Shown here piece by piece: positions 1-8,748 of a DNA stretch of 55,873 nt. The stretch comes from JBPCOI01 sp051000395 (GTDB lineage Bacteria > Actinomycetota > Actinomycetes > Mycobacteriales > Jatrophihabitantaceae). The position numbers were made by a program, and so were the translations under genes. The notes beneath the pieces are model-generated. The model was not told the DNA's origin, made no database searches, and saw only the letters and a program-made list of their open reading frames with translations. Location: assembly GCA_051000395.1 (NCBI GenBank), contig JBPCOI010000076.1, forward strand, positions 1 through 55,873. The letters run 5' to 3'. How positions within the stretch are numbered: the stretch's first letter is position 1; each line of letters starts with the position of its first letter.

Positions 1-2
1 CC

Positions 3-224
3 CCCCGGCCGGCGCCGTCGACAAGCCCGCGGCTGACTTTCACGCCGGGCCTGCCGCTGATCGTTCCGGAGGTGCCCCTGTCGACCAAGTCGGTGGTGTG
101 CGTCTTCTTCGTGGGCCGCCCCGGCACCACGGGGGCGCAGACGGTGCACATCACGCAGGACGGGACCTGCCCGGACCTGCACTTCGGCGGCCCCGTGCCC
201 CCGCCGCCGTCCTCCACGCCGTGA
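3..224 (+). CDS. C-terminal end of an unknown protein (5' truncated by window)
   Basis: An open frame runs in from the left edge and stops at TGA 222-224. The visible 73 residues are proline- and threonine-rich at the start, contain two Cys (one in VVCVFF, one in DGTCPD), and end in a Pro/Ser tail (PVPPPPSSTP). This looks like the end of an exported or surface-exposed protein, but no family can be named. The stop lies 25 nt before the purB start, so purB may be expressed from within or just after this gene. Confidence 0.5.
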   Translation, partial: PRPAPSTSPRLTFTPGLPLIVPEVPLSTKSVVCVFFVGRPGTTGAQTVHITQDGTCPDLHFGGPVPPPPSSTP

Positions 225-249
225 GAGCCGCGGCTGGGACAATGGCCGG

Positions 250-1686
250 GTGACGACTGCGATCCCCAACGTCCTGGCCGGGCGTTACGCCTCGCGCGCC
301 ATGGTGGCCATCTGGGCGCCCGCGCACAAGGTGCTGCTCGAGCGACGCCTCTGGCTCGCTGTGCTGCGCGCCCAGACCGAACTCGGCATCGACGTCGAAC
401 CCGGGGCGATCGCGGCCTATCAAGCAGTTCTCGACCGCGGCGTCGACGCGGTGGACCTCGACTCGATCGCGGCCCGCGAACGGGTGACGCGCCACGACGT
501 CAAGGCGCGGATCGAGGAGTTCGCCGAACTCGCCGGACACGAGCAGATCCACAAGGGCATGACCAGCCGCGACCTCACCGAGAACGTCGAGCAACTTCAG
601 GTGCGTTCCTCGCTCGCGCTCGCACGCACCAAGACGCTGGCCGTTCTCGCGCGGCTGGGCCGACGGGCCGCCGAGCACGACGCGCTGGTGCTCACCGGAC
701 GCTCGCACAACGTCGCGGCCCAGGCGACCACGCTCGGCAAGCGATTCGCCAGCGCCGCCGACGAGCTGCTCGTCGCACTCGCCCGGCTCGACGCACTGAT
801 CGCACGATATCCGCTGCGTGGCGTCAAGGGACCCGTGGGCACCTCGCAGGACATGCTCGACCTGCTCGGCGGGGACGCGAGCAAGCTGGCCCGGCTCGAG
901 GCGCGGGTGGCCGAGCACCTCGGCTTCACGCACACCCTGAGTAGCGTCGGGCAGGTCTACCCCCGCTCGCTCGACTACGACGTGCTCTCCGCGCTCGTCC
1001 AGCTTGCGGCGGCGCCGTCCTCGCTCGCCACGACGATCCGGCTGCTGGCCGGCAACGAACTAGTCACCGAGGGTTTCCAGCACGGACAGGTCGGCTCGTC
1101 GGCGATGCCGCAAAAGATGAACACCCGAAGCGCCGAGCGGATCAACGGCTTCGCGGTGCTGCTGCGGGGTTACGCGGCGATGGCCGGCGAGCTGGCCGGC
1201 GCCCAGTGGAACGAGGGTGACGTGTCATGCTCGGTCGTGCGCCGGGTGGCGCTTCCGGACGCGTTCTTCGCGCTGGACGGGCTGTTGGAGACGACCTTGA
1301 CGGTGCTGGACGAGTTCGGCGCCTTCCCCGCTGTTATCGAACGCGAACTCGATAGGTACCTGCCGTTCCTCGCGACGACGAAGGTGCTGATGGCCGCGGT
1401 GCGCGCCGGGGTGGGTCGTGAGGCGGCGCACGAGGCGATCCGGGACAACGCGGTTGCCGTCGCGCTCGAGATGCGTGAGAAGGGCACACAGGGCAACGAG
1501 CTGTTCCAGCGGCTAGCCGTCGATTCGCGCCTGCACCTGCCGGCGAGCGAACTCGCCGCGCTGGCCGAGCCGCTGTCGTTCACGGGGGCGGCGCGAGCGC
1601 AGGTGGCCGCGGTGCTCGCCCATGTGGAGCAGGCACTGGCCAGCGAGCCCGGCGCGGCGGACTATCGGCCCGAGCCGATCCTGTAG
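250..1686 (+). CDS. purB: Adenylosuccinate lyase
   Basis: This enzyme cleaves SAICAR to AICAR and adenylosuccinate to AMP, both with release of fumarate, in cytosolic purine synthesis. At 478 aa it has the usual family length. The lyase signature is present at about residues 283-294 (SSAMPQKMNTRS), where the flexible-loop serine acts in catalysis. The upstream block TSRDLTENVEQ (about 105-115) and TGRSHNVAAQATT (about 149-161) are the other two conserved regions. The GTG start at 250 is the first in frame. It follows a weak -10-like GACAAT by six bases, so the message may be leaderless. No other purine genes are adjacent. Confidence 0.95.
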   Translation: MTTAIPNVLAGRYASRAMVAIWAPAHKVLLERRLWLAVLRAQTELGIDVEPGAIAAYQAVLDRGVDAVDLDSIAARERVTRHDVKARIEEFAELAGHEQIHKGMTSRDLTENVEQLQVRSSLALARTKTLAVLARLGRRAAEHDALVLTGRSHNVAAQATTLGKRFASAADELLVALARLDALIARYPLRGVKGPVGTSQDMLDLLGGDASKLARLEARVAEHLGFTHTLSSVGQVYPRSLDYDVLSALVQLAAAPSSLATTIRLLAGNELVTEGFQHGQVGSSAMPQKMNTRSAERINGFAVLLRGYAAMAGELAGAQWNEGDVSCSVVRRVALPDAFFALDGLLETTLTVLDEFGAFPAVIERELDRYLPFLATTKVLMAAVRAGVGREAAHEAIRDNAVAVALEMREKGTQGNELFQRLAVDSRLHLPASELAALAEPLSFTGAARAQVAAVLAHVEQALASEPGAADYRPEPIL

Positions 1687-1742
1687 CGACGCGCCCGCGT
1701 CCCGCCCCGCACGCAGGCGGACGAGGTCCGGAAGGTGGGGAC

Positions 1743-2819
1743 GTGGCCGACGACCGGTTCGAGATGGACGAGGACGTCCTCGACGGCCGTTCCCGCCTGC
1801 CGCGCTGGGCGACGGCCCTGATCGCACTGGTGCTCGTGGGCGTGGTCGCCGTCCTGATCGTGGTCGACCGCCACCACAACCGGCCGGTGGCAAAGCCCAC
1901 TCCTGCCGCGTCGGCCACCTCGAGCGCGCCCCGGATCACGCAGCTCGGCGCGAACGACATCGCGATCGACCGCAGCACGCTCTACGTGCTCTCCGCCTCG
2001 TCGGTCTATCGCGTCGACGTCAGCGATCCCGCCAATCCGGCGCCCGCGGGCTACCTCACGCTCAGCGACTTCGACTACACGGCGATCGGCGCGTCGTACC
2101 ACCTCGTGCTCGACCAGGCGCAGCAGCGGCTCTGGGTCATCAGCTACGGAGTGGATCCTGCGGCGGTGGTCGAACTCGACATCAGCCGGCCGGTGCTCGC
2201 GCGGGTGCGCACGATCAGCGTGTCCGCCGACGTGGGGGGCGCGGCCGTCCTCGACGGGCACCTCTACCTCGCGACGACCCAGGGCGTGTTCGATATTACT
2301 GGCGCATCCCGGCAGGCGACGCAGCTGATCGCACCGGCCGGGCGGTACTTCTCGGTGAGCGCGGATCCCACTCGGCACCGGCTGGCCTTCTTCGGGCACA
2401 ACGGCGAGGCCCAGTTCGTCACCTACGATCCATCCACCCGGAAGCTGGGGGCCTTCGTGGCCGGCGCGCCGTTCGGCCGAGGCTCACTGGTCGTGGTCGA
2501 CGCGACGATCTGGGCGGGCGGCTACGGCCCGCACGGGGCCGTCCTCGACCGGCTGGACCCGGCGACGTTGCGCCCGGTTGCGGGCGGCCCGCTCGCCGCG
2601 CACCTGGGCCCAGGTGCCGTGCTGGTCGCGACCGGAACCTCTGATTTCTGGGTGCGCAGCGGCGCCGGCGGGACCGCCTTGTGGTGCGTCGACGGGCGGA
2701 CCGGGCGCGCGCTGCAGTCCTGGCAGCTCAGCGGCCCGATCACGTCCGCGACGGGAATCGCCTTCCGGGCGCAGGGCACGCAACCGGCCCGGCTACCGCT
2801 GGGCGCCTGCCGGGGCTGA
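1743..2819 (+). CDS. Membrane-anchored propeller-like protein of unknown function
   Basis: The protein has 358 aa. A charged cytoplasmic N-terminus of about 20 residues is followed by one hydrophobic segment (about residues 22-42, WATALIALVLVGVVAVLIVV) and an extracytoplasmic region. The outer part contains short repeats such as VYRVDVSDPANP, VVELDIS and LDRLDPATL, which resemble blades of a beta-propeller (LVIVD/NHL-like). No catalytic motif is visible. It starts with GTG at 1743, 57 nt after purB and in the same direction, so co-transcription is possible. The function is unknown. Confidence 0.7.
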   Translation: MADDRFEMDEDVLDGRSRLPRWATALIALVLVGVVAVLIVVDRHHNRPVAKPTPAASATSSAPRITQLGANDIAIDRSTLYVLSASSVYRVDVSDPANPAPAGYLTLSDFDYTAIGASYHLVLDQAQQRLWVISYGVDPAAVVELDISRPVLARVRTISVSADVGGAAVLDGHLYLATTQGVFDITGASRQATQLIAPAGRYFSVSADPTRHRLAFFGHNGEAQFVTYDPSTRKLGAFVAGAPFGRGSLVVVDATIWAGGYGPHGAVLDRLDPATLRPVAGGPLAAHLGPGAVLVATGTSDFWVRSGAGGTALWCVDGRTGRALQSWQLSGPITSATGIAFRAQGTQPARLPLGACRG

Positions 2820-2842
2820 GGCCGCCGGCCGCGCGGGCAGCG

Positions 2843-3316
2843 TCACCCGTGCTTGGATGCCTTGGCTGCCTCGGGCTGCTTGGACGCCTTGGATGCCTTG
2901 GATGCCTCGGGCTGCTCGGATGCCTCGGCGGCGAGGACCGCCTGGGTCTGGGTCACCTGCGCCACCAGCTTGTTGTCGTCGTCGCGCAGCTCGGTGAGCA
3001 CGACGATCGTGGAGCGCCCGACGTGCAGCGGCTTTGCCGTCGCGGTGACCGAACCCGAGCGCAGCGCGCCCATGAAGACCGTCGCCGAGCTCGTCGTGGA
3101 CGTGCCGCCTCCGGCCGGCAGGTTCAGGAACGCGCAGGCGGCCGCGACGCTGTCGGCCAGCGTCATCAAGGCGCCGCCGTGCAGCGTGCCACCGGCGGTG
3201 GTGTGCTCCTGCGACCACGCGAGCGCTCCGACGACCTTCTTCTTGCTCGCCGAGTCGATGGTGATGCCGAGCGAGGCCGCGAAGGGCATCATCGCCAGGA
3301 AGTCGGTCTCTGCCAT
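2843..3316 (-). CDS. PaaI-type hotdog-fold thioesterase with Lys/Ala/Ser tail
   Basis: This is predicted to hydrolyse an acyl-CoA thioester in the cytosol. The hotdog-fold active-site block GGTLHGGALMTLADS is present (about residues 42-56), followed by the expected beta-sheet core. The typical family protein is 130-140 aa; this one has 157 because of a low-complexity tail built from repeats of ASKASKQPEA and similar. The DNA underneath consists of imperfect 9-12 bp repeats. It begins 7 nt after the stop of the siderophore-interacting gene upstream on the same strand, so the two form an operon. The substrate cannot be inferred. Confidence 0.85.
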   Translation of the reverse strand: MAETDFLAMMPFAASLGITIDSASKKKVVGALAWSQEHTTAGGTLHGGALMTLADSVAAACAFLNLPAGGGTSTTSSATVFMGALRSGSVTATAKPLHVGRSTIVVLTELRDDDNKLVAQVTQTQAVLAAEASEQPEASKASKASKQPEAAKASKHG

Positions 3317-3323
3317 GCAGCCA

Positions 3324-4097
3324 TCATGCCCGCGGCGCGCGGCCGCCGATACGGTCGGGACGGGCGAGGTTCCAGTACCCCTTCACGAAGATCGCCTCGT
3401 GGGCAACGCCGCGGGCCTCGGTCAGCGCCCGAAGCGCGACCATCGAGCGCGTCTCGCCCAGCAGGTAGGCGTGCCCGGCGCCCGCCGGCAGCGCCAGCGC
3501 CGCCACCGCCGGCACCAGCAGCTCCGGGGTGCCGGGAGCGACCTGGCCGCGGTGTACCCAGTGCAGCTCGCCGCGCTCGATCGGCAGCTCGTCGGTGGCG
3601 TCCTGCACCTCGAGGACGACGATCGCCGCCTCGCCGGGCGGCAGCGCCTCGCAGATCGCGGCGACGGCCGGCAGCGCGGACTCGTCGCCCACGAGCAGGT
3701 GCCAGTCCGCGCGGGTGAGCTGCAGCTTGCCACGCGGGCCCTGGAAGCTGACGGCGTCACCCGCCCTCGCGCCGGCGCCCCAGGCCGAACCGGGTCCGGC
3801 GCCGTGCAGCAGCACGTCCAGGTCCAGCTCTCCGACGTCGGGACGGGCGTGCCGCACCGTGTAGCGGCGCTTCACCCGCCGTCCGGTGGACTCGGACAGG
3901 TGCAGCTCGACGTCCTGGGCCGGTCGCAGGCGCAGCCCGATCATCGAGTCGGACTGGACGGTGACGCGGCGCATCCGCGGCGTCAGCGCGCGAGTGGCCA
4001 CGACGGTGGCGCGGTGAGTTGGCGAGCGCTGCACGGCGGGCGCGGTCACGAGCGAGCGAGCGAGCATGCGCCGGACACGGGAGCGCAGTTTACCCAC
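3324..4097 (-). CDS. Siderophore-interacting protein (ferric-siderophore reductase family)
   Basis: This is a cytosolic FAD/NAD(P)H flavoprotein of the ViuB/SIP family, which reduces ferric iron in imported siderophores. An N-terminal FAD-binding domain contains RRYTVRHARPDVGELDLDV (about residues 75-95). The C-terminal reductase part begins with HLLVGDESALPAVAAI and ends with the family's KGYWN motif. The GTG at 4097 gives 257 aa; an in-frame ATG at 4066 is equally possible and neither has a good Shine-Dalgarno site. The first gene of a pair with the thioesterase. No siderophore synthesis or uptake genes are in the window. Confidence 0.88.
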   Translation of the reverse strand: MGKLRSRVRRMLARSLVTAPAVQRSPTHRATVVATRALTPRMRRVTVQSDSMIGLRLRPAQDVELHLSESTGRRVKRRYTVRHARPDVGELDLDVLLHGAGPGSAWGAGARAGDAVSFQGPRGKLQLTRADWHLLVGDESALPAVAAICEALPPGEAAIVVLEVQDATDELPIERGELHWVHRGQVAPGTPELLVPAVAALALPAGAGHAYLLGETRSMVALRALTEARGVAHEAIFVKGYWNLARPDRIGGRAPRA

Positions 4098-4186
4098 TTG
4101 CCGCCCCTGGTGCGCCGGGAAGGATCGGCGGCCTGGCCTCGTTGCAACCGGTACCGATCGTCAGCCCCGTCACCGAAGGAGCACAC

Positions 4187-4609
4187 ATGCCCATCGCACT
4201 GAAGAAGGTCGCCTACACCACCGCCGCCACCGCCCACGGCGGCCGCGCCGGGCACGTCAAGAGCGCCGACTCCGTGATCGACGTCGACCTGGCGCAGCCG
4301 GGCACGACCCAGGCTCCGGCCGCCAACCCCGAGACGCTGTTCGCGGCGGGATACGCCGCCTGCTTCCAGGGCGCGCTGGCCAACCGCGCCCAGACCGTGG
4401 ACGTCGACACGTCGGAATCCACGGTGACCGCGGAGGTCTCCTTCGGCCCCGCCGAGGACGGTGGCTTCGGCCTCGCCGTCGAGCTCAAGGTCACCGTCCC
4501 GGGCGTAGAAGAGGCCAAGGCCCGCGAACTCGTCGAGCTGGCGCACCAGTTCTGCCCGTACTCCAAGGCCACCCGCGGCAACATCGACGTCACGCTCACG
4601 GTCGTCTGA
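4187..4609 (+). CDS. ohr: Ohr/OsmC-family organic hydroperoxide resistance protein
   Basis: This is a thiol peroxidase that reduces organic hydroperoxides in the cytosol. The 140-aa product carries the two redox cysteines in YAACFQGAL (about residue 64) and HQFCPYSKATRGN (about 124). It has the typical Ohr N-terminus (VAYTTAATAHGGRAGHVKS). The ATG at 4187 is chosen because GAAGGAG lies 6 bases upstream. The longer frame to 4019 would overlap the opposite gene and has no such site. No OhrR-type regulator is adjacent. Confidence 0.93.
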   Translation: MPIALKKVAYTTAATAHGGRAGHVKSADSVIDVDLAQPGTTQAPAANPETLFAAGYAACFQGALANRAQTVDVDTSESTVTAEVSFGPAEDGGFGLAVELKVTVPGVEEAKARELVELAHQFCPYSKATRGNIDVTLTVV

Positions 4610-4689
4610 CCCGATCGTGCAAGCGCCGTGCGGGCTGCGAAAGCTGGCTGATCGCTGGCTACCGGCAGGTAACGGCGCATGATGGCGGA

Positions 4690-6057
4690 GTGGCCATCAG
4701 CGTGTTCGACCTGTTCACGATCGGCATCGGGCCGTCCTCCTCGCACACCGTGGGCCCGATGCGGGCAGCGCGCACGTTCGCGGCGGGCCTCGCCGACGAC
4801 GGGCTGCTGAGCGGGCTCACCCGGGTGCGGGTGGAGCTGTTCGGCTCGCTCGGCGCGACCGGGCACGGTCACGGAAGCGACCGCGCGGTGGTGCTCGGCC
4901 TGCAGGGCGAGCGTCCGGAGACCGTGGACACCGCGGGGATCGCCGAGCGCGTCGATGCGGTATGGGCGAGCGGACGCGTCAGCCTGCTCGGCAAGCACGA
5001 GGTGCTTCTCAGCGCCGACGATCTCGTGCTGCATCGCCGCCAGAGCCTGCCCTTCCATCCGAACGGGATGCGCTATTTCGCCTATGCGGGCGAGCAACTG
5101 GTGCGCGAGCGCACGTACTACTCCGTCGGCGGCGGGTTCGTGGTGGACGAAGCGGCGGCCGGCGCCGATCGCATCAAGCCCGACGACACGCCGCTGCGCT
5201 ACCCGTTCACGACCGGCGCGGACCTACTCGTCCGGTGCCGCGAGTCCGGGTTACCGATCAGCGGCGTCATGCTCGCCAACGAGGCAGCCTGGCGCTCGGA
5301 AGAGGAGGTGCGCGCCGGGCTGCTGCACATCTGGGCCGTCATGCAGCAGTGCGTCGCGACCGGCTGGTCGAAGGAGGGCACGCTGCCCGGCGGGCTGAAG
5401 GTGCCGCGGCGCGCGCCGGAGCTGTACCGGCGCCTGTGCGCGGAGCCGTATTCGACCGACCCGCTGCGGGTGATGGACTGGGTGGACCTGTTCGCCCTCG
5501 CCGTGAACGAGGAGAACGCCGGCGGCGGGCGGGTCGTCACCGCCCCGACGAACGGCGCCGCCGGTGTGCTGCCTGCGGTCCTGCACTACTACACCCGCTT
5601 CGTGCCGGGAGCCTCGGAGGAGGGCGTCGTCCGGTTCCTGCTCACGGCCGGCGCGATCGGCGTGCTGTACAAGGAGAACGCGTCCATCTCCGGCGCCGAG
5701 GTCGGCTGCCAGGGCGAGGTCGGTTCGGCCTGCTCCATGGCTGCCGGCGCGCTGTGCGAGGTGCTGGGGGGGACGCCGGAGCAGGCCGAGAAAGCCGACG
5801 AGATGGGGATGGAGCACAACCTCGGCCTGACCTGCGACCCGGTCGGCGGCCTCGTGCAGGTGCCGTGCATCGAGCGCAACGCCATGGCCGCGGTGAAGGC
5901 CATCAACGCCGCCCGGATTGCGCTGCGCGGTACCGGCCAGCACATCGTCAGCCTGGACAAGGTGATCAAGACAATGCGCGAGACCGGCGCGGACATGAAG
6001 GTCAAGTACAAGGAGACGGCACGCGGCGGCCTGGCCGTCAACGTGATCGAGTGCTGA
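4690..6057 (+). CDS. sdaA: L-serine ammonia-lyase (single-chain, iron-sulfur type)
   Basis: This enzyme deaminates L-serine to pyruvate and ammonia. It is a full-length single-chain enzyme (455 aa) with the N-terminal beta domain signature VFDLFTIGIGPSSSHTVGPM. The 4Fe-4S-coordinating cysteines are in the C-terminal alpha domain (EVGCQGEVGSACSMAAGAL and LTCDPVGGLVQVPCIERNAM). The GTG at 4690 gives the usual family N-terminus; a second in-frame GTG at 4702 has better spacing from GGCGGAG but would cut into the conserved start. The gene stands alone and faces the MFS gene, with a hairpin between them. Confidence 0.93.
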   Translation: MAISVFDLFTIGIGPSSSHTVGPMRAARTFAAGLADDGLLSGLTRVRVELFGSLGATGHGHGSDRAVVLGLQGERPETVDTAGIAERVDAVWASGRVSLLGKHEVLLSADDLVLHRRQSLPFHPNGMRYFAYAGEQLVRERTYYSVGGGFVVDEAAAGADRIKPDDTPLRYPFTTGADLLVRCRESGLPISGVMLANEAAWRSEEEVRAGLLHIWAVMQQCVATGWSKEGTLPGGLKVPRRAPELYRRLCAEPYSTDPLRVMDWVDLFALAVNEENAGGGRVVTAPTNGAAGVLPAVLHYYTRFVPGASEEGVVRFLLTAGAIGVLYKENASISGAEVGCQGEVGSACSMAAGALCEVLGGTPEQAEKADEMGMEHNLGLTCDPVGGLVQVPCIERNAMAAVKAINAARIALRGTGQHIVSLDKVIKTMRETGADMKVKYKETARGGLAVNVIEC

Positions 6058-6121
6058 GCGCCGGCGGACAGCACTTACTACTGGCCGCCGGCAGCCAGCG
6101 CTTGGTGCTGCCCGCCGGCGC
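6058..6121. terminator. Bidirectional hairpin between convergent sdaA and MFS genes
   Basis: The 17-base arms 6058-6074 (GCGCCGGCGGACAGCAC) and 6105-6121 (GTGCTGCCCGCCGGCGC) pair with one mismatch around a 30-base spacer. The hairpin fills the gap between two converging genes and has no T-run, as is common for terminators in GC-rich actinobacteria. Confidence 0.6.
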
Positions 6122-6129
6122 TGGCGTGC

Positions 6130-7788
6130 TCAGGCGGTGATGAGCTCCGCAGGCGCTTGCGGCCGCAGGTCGGTCTTACGGATCTTGATCACGAAGACGG
6201 CAACCAGGATCGCGACCGCGCCGAACATCGCCGCACCGAAGAAGCCTTGCCCGGAGGCATGCGCCTGGATGTGCTGGGCGAAGTCGTGGTACGGACCGGC
6301 GAAGAACCGCGCCACCGCGGGCTGCTCGTCGGCCGGCAACTGGTGCACGAACTTGGTGATGTCCGCCGGCTGCAGGCCGTTGTTGCCCACCTGCTGCAGC
6401 TTTGCGCCCACCGCCTTGCCGGCGGGGCCGAGTGCCCGCACCTTCGCGAGCAGCTCGCCGTGGTGGACTTTGGCGTAGTTGTTCGCCGAGGTCTGGAACA
6501 CCGTCGCGAGCACGGACAGGCCGATCGCCCCGCCGACCTGCTGGCCCACGTTGAGCAGCGCGGATGCCAGGCCCGCGTCGGTGTTGGCGACCTTGGACAC
6601 CGCAGTCGAGGTGAGCGGCACGAACAAGCAGCCCATGGCGATCGCCAGCACGAGCATGCCGGGCATCAGCGTGCCGAGGTAGCCGGAGTGCACGCTCACC
6701 CGCGACAGCCACAGCATCGACGCGGTGAGCAGCACCGTACCGACGGTGATGATCGGCTTGGGCCCGAACCTCGGCAGCAGCTTGGCCACCAGTTGCGCGA
6801 CCACGCCGATCACGAGCGCGATTGGCAGGAATGCGAAGCCGGTCTTGAGCGCGCTGTAGTCGCGCACCCCCTGGACGAAGAAGGTGACGAAGTAGAACAT
6901 GCCGAACATGCCAGCGCCGACGACCAGCATCACCAGGTACGTGCCGGCGCGGTTGCGCTCCTCGAAGATCCGCATGGGCATCATCGGTTCGGCCGCGCCG
7001 AAGGCCTCGTACAGCACGAAGCCGACCAGCAGCACGACCGCGGCAGCGAAGATGGCTGAGGTCTCCGCGTTGCCCCAGCCGCTGTGCGCGACGTGGATGA
7101 AGCCGTAGACGAGCGAGACCATGCCGGCCACCGACAGCAGCGCGCCGATCACGTCGAAGCGACCCTTGAGGCGTTCGGTCTGGTGCAGGTACAGGAACGC
7201 GCCGGTGATCAGCACCAGGCCGATGGGGACGTTCACGAACAGCACCCAGCGCCAGCTGAAGTAGTTGGTGAGCACGCCGCCGAGCAGCAGCCCCAGCGCG
7301 GCACCGGCGCCGGAGACAGCGGCGTACACGGCGATGGCGCGGTTGCGCTCGTGGCCTTCCTCGAACTCGACCGTGATCAGTGACAGTGCCGTGGGTGAGG
7401 AGATGGCACCACCGAGGCCCTGCACGACGCGTCCGGCGAGCAGCATCGGGAAGTTCACCGCGATTCCGGCGAGGAAGCTGCCGGTGGTGAACATGGCCAG
7501 CCCGATGATGAACATCCGGCGCCGGCCCAGGATGTCGCCTGCGCGCCCACCGAGGAGCAGCAATCCCCCGAAGGCGAGGGAGTAGGCGTTGAGGGCCCAC
7601 GTCATGTCGGTCTGGTTCTTGTCGAAGTAGTGCCCCATGGACGGCAGGGCGATGTTCACGATCGTGCCGTCGAGCACCACCATCAACTGGGCGCCGGCGA
7701 TGATCAGCAGGACCAGCCCGGCATGGGCGTGGCGCCTGGCGCCGCGCTCACCAGGGGTGGTGACACGCGCGGCTTTGGTGTTGGTCAC
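6130..7788 (-). CDS. MFS multidrug exporter, DHA2 (EmrB/QacA) family
   Basis: This 552-aa inner-membrane protein is predicted to have 14 helices and to export drugs by proton antiport. Visible motifs are LDGTIVNIALPSM in helix 1 (DHA2 motif D1), GGRAGDILGRRRMFIIGL (motif A, loop 2-3) and AVSGAGAALGLLLGGVLT (motif C, helix 5). It is transcribed away from a TetR gene that is interrupted by a stop codon. A palindrome lies between them, the usual arrangement for a repressor-controlled pump. The substrate is unknown. Confidence 0.92.
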   Translation of the reverse strand: MTNTKAARVTTPGERGARRHAHAGLVLLIIAGAQLMVVLDGTIVNIALPSMGHYFDKNQTDMTWALNAYSLAFGGLLLLGGRAGDILGRRRMFIIGLAMFTTGSFLAGIAVNFPMLLAGRVVQGLGGAISSPTALSLITVEFEEGHERNRAIAVYAAVSGAGAALGLLLGGVLTNYFSWRWVLFVNVPIGLVLITGAFLYLHQTERLKGRFDVIGALLSVAGMVSLVYGFIHVAHSGWGNAETSAIFAAAVVLLVGFVLYEAFGAAEPMMPMRIFEERNRAGTYLVMLVVGAGMFGMFYFVTFFVQGVRDYSALKTGFAFLPIALVIGVVAQLVAKLLPRFGPKPIITVGTVLLTASMLWLSRVSVHSGYLGTLMPGMLVLAIAMGCLFVPLTSTAVSKVANTDAGLASALLNVGQQVGGAIGLSVLATVFQTSANNYAKVHHGELLAKVRALGPAGKAVGAKLQQVGNNGLQPADITKFVHQLPADEQPAVARFFAGPYHDFAQHIQAHASGQGFFGAAMFGAVAILVAVFVIKIRKTDLRPQAPAELITA

Positions 7789-7909
7789 GGGAGGCTCCGT
7801 TCGCGATGAGCTGCGGTTCTGTGCGGAACGCCGGTCCGGGCGTTAGTGGACGCGCGCGTTCCCTATTGAGGTAGGCTAGAGGCGAGCGGTTAGGAACGCA
7901 AGCGTGCAC

Positions 7910-7931
7910 TAGTTCGCTCTCGGGAGAACTA
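7910..7931. promoter_or_regulatory. Candidate TetR operator between MFS and tetR
   Basis: TAGTTC (7910-7915) and GAACTA (7926-7931) form a perfect 6-bp inverted repeat separated by 10 bases; 16 of 22 positions are symmetric. It lies in the divergent gap, 22 nt before the tetR ATG, as expected for autorepression. Its role is inferred from position only. Confidence 0.45.
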
Positions 7932-7953
7932 TGGACGAAGGGTCTGACAACGC

Positions 7954-8637
7954 ATGACGGCGGCGGCTCGCAAGGAGGCGCGCGACACAGTGCCGCCCTG
8001 CGGGCGCGCCGCGGCGGCAGCCGGGCCCGCCCGCACGGCGTGCCAGCCTGTGCAGCGCCGGCGGGGCGCGGCGCTCGAGGACGCCATCCGCGAGGCTGCC
8101 TACGCGGAGCTGTCCTAAGTGGGCTACACCGCGTTCACCGTCGAAGGTGTCGCGGCGCGCGCCCGTACCGGCAAGGCGAGCATCTACCGCCGCTGGCCGA
8201 GCAAGCCGGAACTCGTGCTCGATTCGCTGTGCGCGAGCCTGCCGACACCCGTCCAGTGCGGGCTGGAACTGCATCTGGACGACAGCGTCACCACCGCGCA
8301 GGCACTGCGGCGGATCGGCCAGGCGATCAGCGCGATCCTCGACAGCCCGGCCGGTGACGCGATGCGCGCCGTCAAGTGCGAGGCGGCCGCCGATCCGGAG
8401 CTCGCCCGCGCGATCGACGACCGGTTCCAGGCGCCCCGCCGGGCGGCGCTTCTGGCGCTGCTGCGCCGCGGTGTCGAGCGTGGTGAGGTCCGTCCCGAGG
8501 CGGTCAGCCCGCTGGTCGCCGACGTGCTGCCGGCCGTGCTGACGCACCGCGTGATCCTGATGCGCGAACGGGTGAGCGAAGGCGATCTCACCGCGATCAT
8601 CGAGCAGATCCTCATCCCGCTCGTCGAACTGCGATAG
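7954..8637 (+). pseudogene. TetR-family regulator split by an in-frame TAA in the DNA-binding domain
   Basis: From ATG 7954 the frame reads 54 codons, ending in helix 1 of a TetR DNA-binding domain (ALEDAIREAAYAELS). It hits TAA at 8116-8118 and continues in the same frame from GTG 8119 with helices 2-3 (TAFTVEGVAARARTGKASIYRRW) and the ligand-binding domain up to 8637. One base change (GAA or CAA to TAA) explains the interruption. A product restarting at GTG 8119 (172 aa) would lack helix 1 and should not bind DNA well. It is the natural repressor of the divergent MFS pump, which may therefore be derepressed. A sequencing error is the alternative. Confidence 0.75.
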
Positions 8638-8748
8638 CCAGGTCACAGCCCGAGCGGGACTTCATCCGCCGCACAGGTGGATGCGGGACGATAGCTACGG
8701 GCGGTCGCGCCCTCCACGTCCTGTTCGTCCTCTGGGAGGTTGCCGACG

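Noticed and set aside
1622..2644. 340-aa plus-strand ORF overlapping the purB end and the propeller protein
   Set aside because: Arg/Gly/Pro-rich composition typical of a wrong-frame reading of GC-rich coding DNA.
4066..4689. Upstream extension of the serine dehydratase frame
   Set aside because: It runs through the ohr gene in another frame and is Arg/Pro-rich shadow sequence; the family N-terminus begins at 4690.
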